From the NCBI RefSeq assembly GCF_001640805.2, contig NC_066844.1:1038428-1102427 (forward strand): a stretch of DNA of 64,000 nucleotides. The letters run 5' to 3'. The stretch's first letter is position 1. Every line of letters begins with the position of its first letter. The notes beneath the pieces were generated by a model. It was not told where the DNA came from. It did not search any database and saw only the letters and a program-made list of their open reading frames with translations. The position numbers and the translations under genes were made by a program. Source of the DNA: Lates calcarifer. Taxonomy: Eukaryota > Chordata > Actinopteri > Centropomidae. Shown here in pieces: positions 13,658-26,027 of this stretch.

Positions 13658-15229
13658 AAGCCAAACAGTGAATTCCTCTCAGGTTCACCTCTGTGACGAG
13701 CTCAGTCTCACACACAGGGAGGACTGGATAATAATCCTGACTATTTGCTCAGCGTAGCGAAGTGGAACCGCTCTGATCTCATGAGGACAAAGTCACATTC
13801 CAGCTGACACTGTCTCCTTCAGCCTCTCCTCCTCCGCTCCTCTCCACCACTCTTCCTCTCTTTCTACTTTACCCTCTTCACCTCTGTCCTGCCTCCGAGC
13901 GCAGCCTCGACAGCAGCAGACAGTTAGCTCACCTGGTAGAGAACATACAGAGAATAGTTTCCTGTGCCGAGCGGCTGAGATGCTGCTTCTCGTTTGTATT
14001 TCGATGTTAAGTGACAGGATGTTGTGGTAGAGTCTGTCGACGACCTTCAGGTCATAGCTCAGTGAACTACAGTCCCAGGTGAGAGCAGTGAAGCCTGTTG
14101 CCTGTGGCAGGCGGGGAGATCCATTCAGGAAACCCCCCCTCAACAAATCACTGTCAAGCTGTTGACAAAGACGTCCAGTGTTAGTGTCAGTGCTGCTGCT
14201 CAGTGACTGTACACAGGAAAAACCCTTTTCCTGAATTACACAGGCAGCATAAAAACACATGCTGCTGTTCACTCTGATGCAGCTCATGCTCATTCAAACT
14301 TTTCCTTCCTGTTTAGTTCAGTACTTTACTGAAAATATTTTGGGACGTTTTGTCGTCGTTTCTTTTTGCGTGAAGACAAAATGAAACCAATAATTGCTCT
14401 GTAACAGGTGGAGACTGTCTGACAGAAACGGAGAAACGACGCATCGTTTTAAAGACCAGGTGAGGAAAGAACGCCACCGGTGTGTTGCTGTGTGAGGCTG
14501 TAAAGAACGTGGCAGTGTAGATATGAGTTAAAGTCATGAATGTGAACATGTTGCTGCTGCAGCTCAGTCTCACTTCACTTGAAGAAGACAAAGCCATTTT
14601 GTCCACAGCCTCAGTAATGGAGTGTAGATGCAGGCTTCTATAATGGTTACCAGTATAACAGGCTGGCTTAGAGCCACTTTACCTCTCCTTGACTTTATTA
14701 TGCCTAATGGTTTTGGCCTGTGCTTTATATGCTGTCGATAAGTCCCTAATGAATCCTTACTGGGAGCTGTTAGCTGGTAGTTTGTGTGAGCTTTAGGTAG
14801 ATATTTGACTTTAAAATGTGGAAATCAGCGAGGAGCTGTGTGTTGGGGTTTGCCAGAGTCCTTGGCGCCTTAACAAAGATAATCAGCTTGTCTAGATAAC
14901 CTCTATCAGTTAATTTTAGACAGCCTTGCTCTGCTGCATCAACTGGAGCGATGGCACAAAGTACTTGGAGCAGCTCCCGATGCATTTACCCAAGTCAATA
15001 AAAATGCAGACGAGTGTGGGCGTGTTTTCACTGTGTGTGTGTGTGTGTGTGTTTAGGTTTGTGCTGCATACTATGCACTGATGTGTGTGTGTGTGTGTTT
15101 TAGTTTTGTAGAAGTGGGCAGTGTGTATTCATTTTCCTGCATCTATGTATGATTCAGTGATTCTTCAAGGTCTCCTGCTGCTCTGAAGCTTTAACATCAG
15201 GTGATAACTAAGCAACATAAACATAACCA
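13656..15229. other. Gene-free sequence
   Basis: A 166-codon - strand frame (13793-14293) lacks recognisable features. Short TG tracts at 15032-15052 and 15083-15098. An SBS-like word ACTACAGTCCCAGG lies at 14066. Confidence 0.5.
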
Positions 15230-15300
15230 TCCCAGTGGTGTAAAGTAACTGAATACTTTTAACGACTGCTGAGTATTTCTGTATGTTGTTTTCACGTATG
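15230..15300 (+). mobile_element. Probable hAT-MITE end (remnant)
   Basis: CAGTGGTGTAAAGTAACTGA then ATACTTTTAAC resembles an abundant fish MITE start (CAGTGGTGGAAAGTAACTAA, from memory). Decays after about 50 bp. Confidence 0.4.
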
Positions 15301-15394
15301 ATCAGTTTATAAGACGTTACTAACAGTTACAGCGTCTCATCTCCTTTTAGCTTAGCTTTAACATTTTCACTTCTAATAACTGTAATAATAATCC

Positions 15395-15455
15395 ATTTAT
15401 ATTATCTGGTGACCCTTTGGAGGGGCCTGACCCTCAGGTTGAGAACCACTGGACT
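15395..15455 (+). mobile_element. hAT-type transposon end (remnant)
   Basis: GGTTGAGAACCACTGG at 15438-15453 is, on the other strand, CCAGTGGTTCTCAACC, a terminal inverted repeat typical of hAT/Charlie-like elements. No transposase or matching other end is visible nearby. Confidence 0.5.
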
Positions 15456-15552
15456 AAACTGTCCTGTTTGAAAATCCTGGTCCCTGGTCCAACCTCTCTG
15501 AGTCTGATGCTGCAGTGCTGAGTCCAAAACGGTCACTGCTAACGTTAGCTAG

Positions 15553-15600
15553 GTTAGCTGGCTGATGTTAGCTGGCTGATGTTAGCTGGCTGATGTTAGC
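15553..15600 (+). repeat. 14-bp tandem repeat, about 3.4 copies
   Basis: Unit GTTAGCTGGCTGAT is repeated exactly three times, followed by GTTAGC. A young minisatellite embedded in GTTAGC-rich sequence. Confidence 0.9.
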
Positions 15601-16494
15601 GCCTGCTGGTGTCAGTTTTATTATTTATTTATCCTCTCCTCTCTCTCATTGGACCCAGAAACAGTGTTTTCACCGGTCGTGACGTCAGAATCAACACGTT
15701 AAACCAGCTCCACCTCAGCAGTAAAATCCTGCTCACACATGAATTCATCTGTTTCTAAACATGTAGTGTCATATGTAACGTCAGGAGTACGTCTTAAAGT
15801 ACGTGTTGCTGTGGATGCAGATGTTGTGTTTGTACGTGAGCTCCTCCTCCACCACTCACACACACAGTTTGTGTGTTGACAGTGTTGTGTATGTACCTGG
15901 GTGTGTGTGTGGTGGTATGTTTGAGTGCTGCGGTGTAGCTGGTTGTGTATTGGTTGTGTTTGTGTATGCATGCTGCACTGAGGCTCTTTAGGAGTTTACA
16001 TCACATACATTTGTCACCCATTAACCATATAGCCTCCTGCTGCTGATACGTTATCTCGCGGCTCCTTCCTGCTGCCGGCTAAAAGCTATCGCTACAAAGA
16101 TATTATTAGTCTGTGATCCTGCTGCTGCTCTCACACACACACACAACACACAAGCAACCACTCGATGACAAGTCGCTTGGACTCTCAGCTAGCTACTTGC
16201 AAACACACACACTCACACACAGATAGCTTTATTTGGCCTTCCTGCTCAACACTGATAATCAGGGGACAGATAATTCTGCAGGAGCCTTTATTAGCTTCAT
16301 GTTGATAGCTTCTCGAAAGCAAGGCCGCCACCGAACAACAACAGTGACACAAACAATATGACCTTTATTTTCACAGACACGTCTCATTTAGGAGTTGCTT
16401 TTATATTCCGTGCTGGTGGTTGTGCTCTGTGCTGTTGCAGTGTGGGTGGGGACAGACACAGCCTCTGTTAAAATGCTTTGGCTCTCTCCTGCAG

Positions 16495-16575
16495 TTGTGC
16501 GTAGCTTCCATGGGCAGAGCAAGGCACTAACACTCTCAGGGTCACGGGTTTGATTCCCAGTGAGATTCCCACAAG
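16495..16575 (+). mobile_element. tRNA-like SINE head (decayed)
   Basis: A box-A-like stretch GTAGCTTCCATGGGCAGAGC (16501-16520) and box B GGTTTGATTCC (16547-16557) are spaced as in a tRNA-derived Pol III promoter. The stems do not pair as a functional tRNA. Followed by CAGTGAGATTCCCAC. Family not named. Confidence 0.55.
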
Positions 16576-16863
16576 ACACTCCTCCAGCGCACAGAGCAGT
16601 GTGTGTTCTGTGTCTTACATTCTTCATATTATTACACGTTTAATTACAGTTTCCATAATCATAACCTGTTGTCTGTTCAGCTGCTCAGTGACAGATCTCA
16701 GTTTCAGGCTGAGGTGAACTGTACATATAAAATAACAATACCTTTCATCAGTTCTCAGAACATAAAGAATAAATGTCACACACATAAAACACAGACAAAG
16801 TGGCTGCGTTCACACCGACCTCATTAGGTCCGAACCAAAACATCAGGTGTTAGATAACATCGA

Positions 16864-16892
16864 ACTTTAATAATCCCTAAAGGAAATCTTGA
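16864..16892 (+). repeat. LINE-tail-like motif
   Basis: TTTAATAATCCCTAAAGGAA fits the TTTATTNATCCC...GGGAAATT pattern seen in fish LINE 3' ends. Isolated short piece. Confidence 0.3.
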
Positions 16893-17699
16893 AGCCTGAG
16901 ACTGCTCCAGTGTCGCCCATTAAACAGCAGAAGAAGAAAAAGAACAGGAAGTAAACCTGAGCCACAGCAGCACAAAGAGATGATATATTTAACTGGAATT
17001 TGATCCGACGATTAAATCAAAAGTCGACTTGATAAAACTCTGAAGTTATTTTGAACTGACATGTCGCCCGTCTATAAACCAATCAATGACAAGTACAGGG
17101 AGACGTGCAGGTGATGACAACAGGACATTAAACCACTTGTACAGACTGAAACACATCAGAATATACAGTTAAATTAAAACAACTCTCTACCCAGTTTCCT
17201 GTTTCTATCGTCATGTATAACTAACTGACAGCAAAACGTTTAGTTGCACCATGTTTAGGATTTCTCATTAACACCACACAGAGCTGTAATGATTTGATGA
17301 ATTAACCATCACAGATTTAAAAGCAGATTTCCTTCTAGAAAAAACAGAAAACTAAACTTGTGGAAGTCACACAGAGGTGACGCGAGGTTCTGTTCTTTTC
17401 TCCTCTGTCTCATGTCGTGTTTCCAGTCAGCAGGCAGAAAGTCAGAGGTCCCAGGATGCCTTTCTGTCTCTTCACGGGTCAAAGGAGAGAAGGGCACAAA
17501 ATGGCCACCGTCGCTGTGACAGTAGCACACAGAGACAAGCTGACAAACTCGGAGGCTGCACGTCATTTGATTTAAAAAGAGGAATGCTAATGCTAAAGCA
17601 CAGACACAGTAAGCACACATACAGTTACATACATGCTAAATTAGCTCATTATTTCTGAAGGTGACACACTGAGGTTGTGACATGAGAGGAGAGCTAATG

Positions 17700-17985
17700 G
17701 TGCTGCAGATTACAAAATGGGGAGGAGGACAAGATAATCAGCTTCCATTCTCTCCTTAGTTTTTAATCTAGACTGAACTGTTGTCAATTATCAAGCCACC
17801 TCCTGAACCTGGCCTCGGCACAATGGCTGGTTAATGAGAGCGCAGGTGATTGGAGAGGCATGGGCTCATGTACAGCAGTAACAACCAGGAGTTTATTCAT
17901 CACTGATTAGGCTGCACCTAGCCACATCACACAGGTACCAATAATCACAGCAGAGAGCACGCTCGAGGGGATAACGGCTCTCAAG
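17700..17985 (+). promoter_or_regulatory. Candidate conserved non-coding block
   Basis: Repeat-free sequence with GATAATCAGC, TTGTCAATTATCAAG, GGCACAATGGCTGGTTAATG and CACTGATTAGGC. It contains GATA-, CAATTA- and TAAT-type cores. Texture only. Confidence 0.28.
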
Positions 17986-18939
17986 AAATACTTGTAAACA
18001 TTTGAAAAGTTTTCTTCAAATCATTTTAAAAACCTGCAAATGATTATTATTATTAAAGAAAGGCCGTACAGGAGCCTGAAATCACAGAAACACACAGACA
18101 ACAACTTCACTGCTCTTTAATCTTTTATTCATTTTAGCTCTTTATGTGCTCCCTTCATAAAATCCACTTTACTTTAGTGCTCTGTCTGTGGACTTTACAG
18201 TGGTACTGACGTATGGAAATACTCTTTACAGTGCAGTTTAAACACGGCTGTATGTTAGCTGAAGCTGACTGTATATACTGTAGATATATTCTTAGTAAAC
18301 GCACATAAAACCACCTCTCTAAGTACAGTCATACATTATTCATACAGTATTTAATCCAGCATGCACTCTGCACTCCCTGTCCATACAGTCTGATCTGTAT
18401 ACGCTGCGCACTGTTGTTAGTTGCAATGTATACAATATCTGATGCTTCTGTTTGATCAGTATTTACCTCTCTGTGCAGTAGTCTTTATTGTTAGTGGCGG
18501 GGTCCGCCTTTCCAGCACTAGAATCAGGAAACAGTCCACTGTTGGTCTTTTTGATATCAGCTCTGGTCACTGCTCTCTCTCTCCTACAGCTGTTACTACA
18601 CTCAGTGTAAGGAGTCTTTAACTTTACTGACATTAGCTTGTTATCTGTGTTTAGCAACGAGTCTGCATCTGTTCACATACAGTTCAGAATTCAGAATCTG
18701 AAATCTAAAAAATATTTGAAATCTCTCCACCTACTTCCCTCCTCCTACACACCCAGACATTTCTCATCATTTGCACTTTGGACAAAAATCAGCATTTCCT
18801 GAAACAGTGTAGATTTTAGGACGCTGCATCCTGCGGCGTTTCCATCACAGTTTAATCACTGACATGAGGACGTTAAATTCCGTCCTGTCCTGCTCTGTCC
18901 CTCCTAGTTTTGTCCTGGCTGGGTCACAGTACGTCCAGG

Positions 18940-19280
18940 TTTCAGTTGTGACAGTCATCATCAGACACAGGAGCCTGGTGGCGCTCCTCCCTCCACCCCT
19001 GCACTGGCTCTCAGTACAGCACACACTACAAAGTCCTTCTCCTTGTCTTCGAATCCCCGCACAGCACGGCCCCTCCCCACACATTCACTCTTCTCCATCC
19101 CTTCACACCCCTGCCCATCTGCTCTCCACTCCTCACTGTGGGCTTTGCTCCATGGATGACAGGGCTTTCGCTGCTGCTGGCCCACAGCTCTGGAATGCGA
19201 TGCCTCGGGGTCTGCGCCAGTGCACATCTGTTGCTTCTTCAAAGGTGCAACTGCAAACACATCTTTGTGGAGCGGCTCCT
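18940..19280 (+). mobile_element. Degraded LINE fragment, C terminus of a CR1/L2/Rex-type reverse transcriptase ORF
   Basis: In the frame open over 18864-19412 the translation contains LHWLSVQ, then DRAFAAAGPQLWNAMPRGLR and LQTHL. These match the characteristic end of fish CR1/L2-like LINE ORF2: HWLPV near the end of the reverse transcriptase region, then RAFS..AP.LWN.LP..LR, then the terminal LKTHLF. The polymerase palm motif is not in this piece, so it is a 5'-truncated, inactive copy. The opposite-strand 136-codon frame at 18961-19371 is its shadow. Confidence 0.75.
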
Positions 19281-20105
19281 CTTCCAGCTCCTTCATCTGC
19301 ATATAGAACATGTATCCAGCTGCCTGCACACGTCCTGTTATCAGGAACTCACACTTTTCTTCCTTGTGCAACTTTTATTATTCATCTCTGTAATTTAACT
19401 GAATGTAATTAGCACAGTGACAGCAGGTGGCCTGAAGGAGGCCTATAAATGAATAATGTTAAAAGTATGATTAATATTCAAATGGTGCGTGGGTTAAAAA
19501 ACCAGAAACAGTTAACTGGAGTGTCTTAACATGGATACCATATGATGATGAGTTTATGAAGATTGAAGTTTTTATTTTATTTTTAATATCCTTAAAAAAA
19601 GCCTCAAAAAACTGACAAATAACCACTGACATTTCTAATTAAATCTAGTGTGTTGTTGTGTGCAGCTCTGCCGAGGTCCTGTATATTACAGTGTCTGTCA
19701 TGTGACTGTCGTGTGCAGGGTGTTCATTATTTATCATCTGTCAGCAGATCAATGATTCTCATCATTAAAGCGGAGTATCATCAGTCGCAGCTTTGTGACG
19801 CAGGTTTCAGCCACAGAGAAAAGATTTTGCAGCAGAACAAATGTAGGAAAAAACCTCTGATAGAGATTCTCCTGAACCTAGAAACAGCTTTTTATTTTTC
19901 CTCATAACATTTGGTATCAGAGGTGACGTGAGTCTCTCTCTCTCCTCCTGGAGTGGTCCATGTTTTTGTTTCTTATCACCTCTAAAACTCTTGTTTTAAC
20001 CCCCCAGGCTCGTGAAAAGAGACACCCCCCATCCTCGAAAGCCACTGTGTAATTCGAACACTGGGTGCAGCCCATCTGATGGAGGCTCAGATTTAAATGT
20101 AGGAT

Positions 20106-20471
20106 GGTGGGTGGAGTGGGTGGAGTCTGCTCGTTAGTGGCGCTGCCTGCAGCTGAAGTGTCATCAGGGTCAGAGTCGGTTGAAATATTGATGTCCATAT
20201 TTAGAGACAGAACAGTTTTATTCCAGAAGTTAGAAATAAAATAAGATGAATTTTATTGAACCGGAGGGGAACTGAAAAGATGAGGTGAAGCTGTGAAGAA
20301 GAACCTGTTGATGAAACGTCACCTGTGCTGCAGAAGTGTCCCTCTACATGTTTGTGTTGGCTTCAGGTCGTTCAGTTCACCTCAGGGAAGCTTGATTATA
20401 AATGAGCATTCCAGGTTGGTGGTGGGTGGAGTGGGTGGAGTCTGCTCATTAGTGGTATCGCCTGCAGCTGA
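20106..20471 (+). repeat. Pair of 51-bp direct repeats (20106-20156 and 20421-20471)
   Basis: Both copies run from GGTGGGTGGAGTGGGTGGAG to GCCTGCAGCTGA and agree at 46 of 51 positions. They are 315 bp apart start to start. The DNA between does not look tandem, so this is either a short dispersed repeat or an old duplication. Confidence 0.75.
20248..20276 (+). repeat. LINE-tail-like motif
   Basis: TTTTATTGAACCGGAGGGGA followed by ACTG fits the same TTTATTGATCCC...GGGGAAATT pattern as at 16866 and 30563. No body attached. Confidence 0.4.
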
Positions 20472-21932
20472 TCTTATGAAACCTCAGAGTGTTTGAGCAT
20501 GTTGTTCGTTGTGTTCGGAGCTCAGCAGCGTTCCTACACTTCATGGTTTGGAGTTGGTGTCTCAGGCTGAGGGGAAACTTTGTGCAGCACCTGTTGCAAA
20601 AACTCAGGTTTCTTAAATGTCAGAAAAGAAAAGGAAAAACACTGGGTTGTCTTCCCCGTCTGTGCAGCCACTTTTCTTGGTTAGTTCAGGGCAAAAGTAG
20701 CACGATGACACATCACCACTAAAATGAAAAAAATACTGTAATAAAAATACTGTGATGTGACAAAATGCTCCTGAGATAATCAGCCTGAAACCTTTCTGTC
20801 AGACTTAGTTTAGAAATGATGCTGCACAATTTATATTTGCAGTTTTACAGTGTTACAGTGCAAACGTTGGATCTTGTTGGAGCTGGTTTGTTAAAAGCAT
20901 TTTGGGATGAACGGTGAAGGCTGAGACGTCTCTCACAGCTCTTTCTTTATGACAAAGTGGATTTTGTTTCTTCTGAACAGAGCCAGGCTGCTTCACCCTG
21001 TTTCCTGTCTTTAAGCTAAGCTAAGCTAGCTTGTCTGTTCATCATGTACACAGACATTCACAAACAAACTTCACACTCGTTTCAGGTAAACAGGAGCCTG
21101 AGCTTTTACAGAGACGTCAGAAAGTTTTACACACAGATTTTCTTTCTTCACTCGCTCAGAGAGATGTCAGAGATCACTTGACAACAGAACAGAAATCCTT
21201 TAAGATCCTTTGCCCCATCGAGTCTGAAACAAACCAGTGACATTAAACTTGTCAGAGAAATGTCTCCATCTGTCTCCACCTCCGTCATGTCTTCCTTTGT
21301 TGGTCCTCAGGGAAGAAGAAGAAGAAGAAGGGAATATTCTTTCTTTCTTTTCCTCTTGTGTTTTCATCTCACACAGACAGGTCTTTTACGTTGACATGTG
21401 GTCTGGTGTCATTTGTCCACGGTTGAATGTGACTCTCCTCCACCTTCGTTCATCAGCTTCGCTCTTTATCAGTTTGATGCTGTGTGCACAGTGTGTAACA
21501 GTCCTGTGTTCGTCACCATCACGTGCACCGATTAGCTGCAGACATCTGATGGATTTACAGTCGAGTCTGACGGGTGTTCATCTGAAGTTTGGAAACACAT
21601 TTCCACCATTCTCTCTCTGGTTTGGTTCTTGACTCAGCCTCAATCCCATTTGGATTTGGTGGCGCTCCAGAAAGTGGGATTTGCAAATAAGCAGCATCTG
21701 TTAACCAGAAGTCACAAAATAAATCTGTTCCAAAAACTGAGATCAGAGTCTGGATCAGGTTCACGTCAGTTAAACCATCTCTCTTCAGGGAAACAGACGG
21801 ATCCAGTCAGACGGTGCTGAACATTAACGGTCCTTCTCTAGAAGATGTGGACGTTCAGACTGACTGAAACATGTTGAGTCTGAATGATGCTATGAATCTC
21901 CTACATCACATACAGCTAATACACACTGATGT

Positions 21933-21934
<2 letters not shown>

Positions 21935-21969
<35 letters not shown>

Positions 21970-22074
21970 ACAACAAACAGGCCGGGCTGCCTCCCGTACA
22001 TGCAGAATTTAATGAGCATTGATTGATGATTCAATGTCTGTCTGTCTGATTTATTGTGAAATGTGTGTGTCTCT

Positions 22075-22105
<31 letters not shown>
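21935..22105 (+). repeat. Opposed microsatellites: (TG)n 21935-21968 and (CA)n 22077-22105
   Basis: Two complementary dinucleotide tracts face each other across about 108 bp of unique sequence, so single-stranded RNA or DNA could pair them. Confidence 0.95.
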
Positions 22106-22279
22106 CATATCAACATATATCTATGTTACAGCTGGGAGGTGACACACAGTGATGCAGCTATTAGTCGCTCACAAACACAGCTTCTAATTAAATGATGTTA
22201 GTTATTGATATACTGAATCAATCCAGTGTAATTTATAAAGGTGGTGGTGTGAGGAGGGAATATTCCTTTGTTCTTCACC

Positions 22280-22335
22280 CAGCTGAGAAGCAGGTTTTGT
22301 AACTGAGAGGTTGAGGGTTTGAATCCGGCTGGCAG
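22280..22335 (+). mobile_element. Possible SINE head remnant
   Basis: Box-B-like GGTTTGAATCC (22316-22326) is preceded by TGTAACTGAGAGGTTGAG. This resembles the 3' half of a tRNA-derived SINE head. The 5' half is too degraded to pair. Confidence 0.4.
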
Positions 22336-25158
22336 TATATGATGTTATATGTGCTCTTTGGAGAGCAGGGAATCAGAGGTTTCAGTCAGTCCAGACTCCT
22401 GCACCACAGCTCAGTTCAGTTCATCTCAGTTCAGACCCACACACAGCTGTACTCCTGGGGGGCCTCCTCCCTGCTCCGGGGCTCTCAGGTCCACGTTGAG
22501 CCGGCAGCTAGCTGCTGGCTGTTAGCCTGCTGTCGGTGGAACCGGCTGCAGTCAGAGAGCTGCTGACTCCTGATGAAGTGTTTCTGCAAACTAACAACGC
22601 TAGCATATGTTAGCTGCTAGTTAGCAGAGCTAAACTGGTGAATGTCATCTTTATGGCCAGTCAAACAGGAGCCATGTTTGGTTGCTGAGTAGCCTCCAGT
22701 AACGGGCTGATTTCCTTTTTCTTCATCTGTGACGTGACTAAAATCACTGATGCTGATCCTGTGATTTCAGATCCAGAGTCAGTGGACCGTGGTCTGGGAC
22801 CTGAGGGTTTTTCCTTTGTCTTTTTTCTGTTTCTACATCAGCTGATGAACTCCAGCTTCCTGTCCCTCAGTTACATTTTCATGTTGTCAACTCTGGTTGT
22901 GAGAATCTTGGAGAAATGACCTGAGAGAGCAGGAAACAGAACTGATTTCATTACCACATTTGCACAGAGTAATCCCATAGATCACGTTTCTGACTGCGGT
23001 TTGAGGCAGATAAACACTCGTCTGTGCCAGATTACATTCTGAGCGTAACCTTGCCAGCACTGCTGCCTATGGGAGCTGTGACTCCTCTCTCCTGTAAACA
23101 AGAGGACTTAAAAGGGATTGTAGTTATCCAGATTATCCAAGTCTGCTGTAGTCTCTCTCTCCTCTCTCTCTCTGTGTGTGTCTGAATCAGATGGACCGGA
23201 CATTAAACTAACTCCACCCCTGCAGCTTCCTGGTATAAAGTCTGTGTAATGTCTAATTGAGCTGGTGTGTAAACACACTCTCCTCAGGCTCCACCCTTCA
23301 GCGCTGAGACTCCCTTAGCTTCACCTTTGTTTTCTTTACTTTGAAACTCTTTAGAAATGATACTTCACTCTCTCACACTCTGTACGTGGGGACAGAGGGA
23401 GATTAAACTCTGAGACATCACACTGTGCTCCTCCTGCCCCAGAGGATCAGTCCTTTGGGCTGCAGGTCAGAATGAACGGAACAATAAGTCAGACCTCATC
23501 TCAAAGGGACTTAAAATTGGCCGGATGCCCTTTTCTCCTGCCAAACCACAGACTCCTGCTCTCATTAAGGACACTGTTCCTCGCCGTTGATATCCAGCAT
23601 CAGAGGATGCAGTGAGATTCTGTGTAAATGAGCAGGATAATAATGTCACATTCTTACAGTGTTACAGGACAGTCGCAAAAATGCTCTGTGCTTCACTCAG
23701 TCTGACAGAAACTCAGCTCAGTGTTAGTTCAGGGAGATGAAGCTGCACTCTCATTACCTTGTTGACATCAGCTGATTCATGCTTCACCTTCATTGGCTCT
23801 TTCATCGGCTGTTTGTCCTCCAGCTGACCAGTAACCTCCGCTCAGTATTTTAAATGCTGTTTGACAAACTCCAAGTGAGCTGTCACATGACTTTAACTCA
23901 AAGTGCCGTCTGTTTAGTCACCGACCATAAAGGCTTGATGCTGAGATGCTCGTCCTTGCAGCAGGTTCTCCCGTCTCTGCAGAGGGCTTCTGTTAGACTG
24001 TTGGGTTCTTGGTCTCCTGTTACTGTCTCTCTGACCTGAAAAATGATCTCAACTTAACAAAGAGTTAGGTTTGGTGAGTAACCTGAAACCTAAACCTAAA
24101 GGTTTCTGTAACATGGCTGTTAATGGCAGTTGTAGATTTGAGTGTTTCCCTTCACGTTTGTGCTTCATCCTTAAGGGCCACCGTACAGTGCTGAGTCAGT
24201 GGAGAGGGATTGCTGCTCAACACTGTGAAACCATTCACTGGAAATGGTCGCTTCCTTGATGCCCGAGTTTCTCATACTGAGCTCATTCTGCTCGACGCAT
24301 CAGTTCTGTGAGCCAGGTCATGTTCCAGATCCAGTGTGTGTGTTTAGCCCACAAGATTGTTTCCAAACCAAACCCAGGCTTTCAAAGCAGCGTGGATCCA
24401 GATCAGCCTCCAGCTAGAACCCAGAAGAAGCTCTGAGTAAAAACATTTCATTTCCATCTCTGCACAGGGTAAAATTCACCCAAGAATAAAACCTGTTCTT
24501 TAAAAAAAATAGAGCTGGAAACCTGGAATTTTACCTGGAACAAAGATGGATTTTTGTTGTTAATAATAATATTTCAGTTTCCTTCCTGAAGCGAAGCCTG
24601 AACACAACAACACTTCTGGCCAACACTCGTCTGCTGTCGCAGTGTTTCTCCTGAATTAAAAATAAGAGTAAGACCAGAGAGATCTGAAACCAAACACTAT
24701 AATTAGCTGCTGCTGCCACCAAAATAAGACAATGCTGTGGAGGAAGCAGCGATGGTGGCATTGTTCGCTGCCAGGGAACGCTCATGCAAAGTGGCCCAGG
24801 CTTAAGCAGTCAAGCTGCTAAACAGGGATTGGGGGGAAGTGTAAGAGGATTGGCTGTAAGTGACCTCCAGATCGCTGCCTTTGGTCCGCGGCGACACGGA
24901 GAGCTGCAACTACAACATGGCTTAGTTCATAATGAGAGAGAGAGAGAGGGATAAACACAGACTGGGAGGCAGGAGACGCAGTGTTCAGCATCTTGATTTG
25001 GTTCATGGTGGAATGAAGGAGGAGAGGAGACGGCGTCAGAGATGATCACCTGTCGTCTGTTTCTAACCGCTCCGTCCTCACTCAGGATTCAGCCGACATC
25101 ATCGGGTCCAAAATAACAATGGAAGCCAAGCAGCCATCACCTCCCACCTGTAAAGAAC

Positions 25159-25161
<3 letters not shown>
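22336..25161. other. Gene-free sequence
   Basis: Unique intergenic-type sequence with GTTAGC-rich words at 22520-22630 and CT tracts at 23150-23180. No exon or RNA gene recognised. Confidence 0.5.
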
Positions 25162-25194
<33 letters not shown>

Positions 25195-25302
25195 ATGCAT
25201 TCCTGACGGCAGTGGCCCGTGGCTCAGTGCCAATCACTCCTCACTTCACAATTACAAAGAGCAGAGGGCTGCAGGTAATCACCATTGATCAGCGCACGTG
25301 TA

Positions 25303-25346
<44 letters not shown>
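25162..25346 (+). repeat. Opposed microsatellites: (TG)n 25162-25193 and (CA)n 25306-25346
   Basis: Same arrangement as at 21.9 kb, here with about 112 bp between the tracts. Confidence 0.95.
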
Positions 25347-25348
<2 letters not shown>

Positions 25349-25442
25349 CGGGGGCCAGTAGCATTGATCCACCCGACCCAGCCTCCAGGGAAGATTGTGA
25401 GTGTGACAGCGAGAGGAGATACAATAGAGATACAACAACAGA

Positions 25443-25478
25443 CTGAGAGGGGAGGAGGGGGAGGGGGGGGGGGGGGGA
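25443..25478 (+). repeat. G-rich run with 15 consecutive G
   Basis: GAGAGGGGAGGAGGGGGA precedes an uninterrupted G run (about 25463-25477). It can form G-quadruplex structure and is prone to length error. Confidence 0.9.
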
Positions 25479-25833
25479 GATGCACTGTCTGGTTCACCCT
25501 CTTGTTGTTAGGGTTGAGGACTAACAAATGCATTATGTCCTCACAACTCTAATTAGACCAGCATGTGTGTGAGTGGAGAGGAGGATGATGGGAGTTGCAG
25601 TCATCAGCAGGAGCTGTGAGTGTAACGTCAGCTCTACCTCTGAGGCACAGAGAGGGAAGGACCGCGGTTTGACCGAGGTCATCGTCACCCTGATATTCCA
25701 CTCTGTTATTCTGTTAATGACATAATGAATGATGGTGTTCCTCATTTACTGTGAGAACTCAGTGAACAGAAGGATAAATATTCTGTTTGAAGTACTAAAG
25801 GCGACTGGACGTCTCTTTCTGTTTCTGGAGAGC

Positions 25834-26027
25834 TGACGTCAGTGACTTTCTTCGGTTGTGGGGTCTCGCCTCAGGTGTAGCTCGTAGGTGTAGCTGTCGC
25901 TGAGCGGTGCCGGTGTTTTTGTGCGGTGATCTGCTGTGTGGATGGTGATGCTCCGAGCTTTGCTCAGGGATGTGACATGGGAAGGAGGTGTTTCACCTGT
26001 TCTACTGACCTTGTGGAAATGACGTCA
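25834..26027 (+). promoter_or_regulatory. Two perfect CRE palindromes
   Basis: TGACGTCA occurs at 25834-25841 and 26020-26027, 186 bp apart. Other perfect copies in the window are at 15680-15687 and 48912-48919. CREB/ATF sites by consensus; no gene start is recognised beside them. Confidence 0.35.

Larger units (their letters stand above)
15601..18939. other. Gene-free sequence with scattered repeat fragments
   Basis: Apart from the SINE head, the LINE-tail motif and the candidate block listed separately, I see short CA/TG tracts (15855-15912, 16130-16225) and AT-rich unique DNA. Confidence 0.5.
19281..21934. other. Gene-free sequence
   Basis: Decayed sequence downstream of the LINE fragment, the 51-bp repeat pair, and a GAAGAA run at 21313-21330. 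The 131-codon frame at 21237-21632 is unremarkable. Confidence 0.5.
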
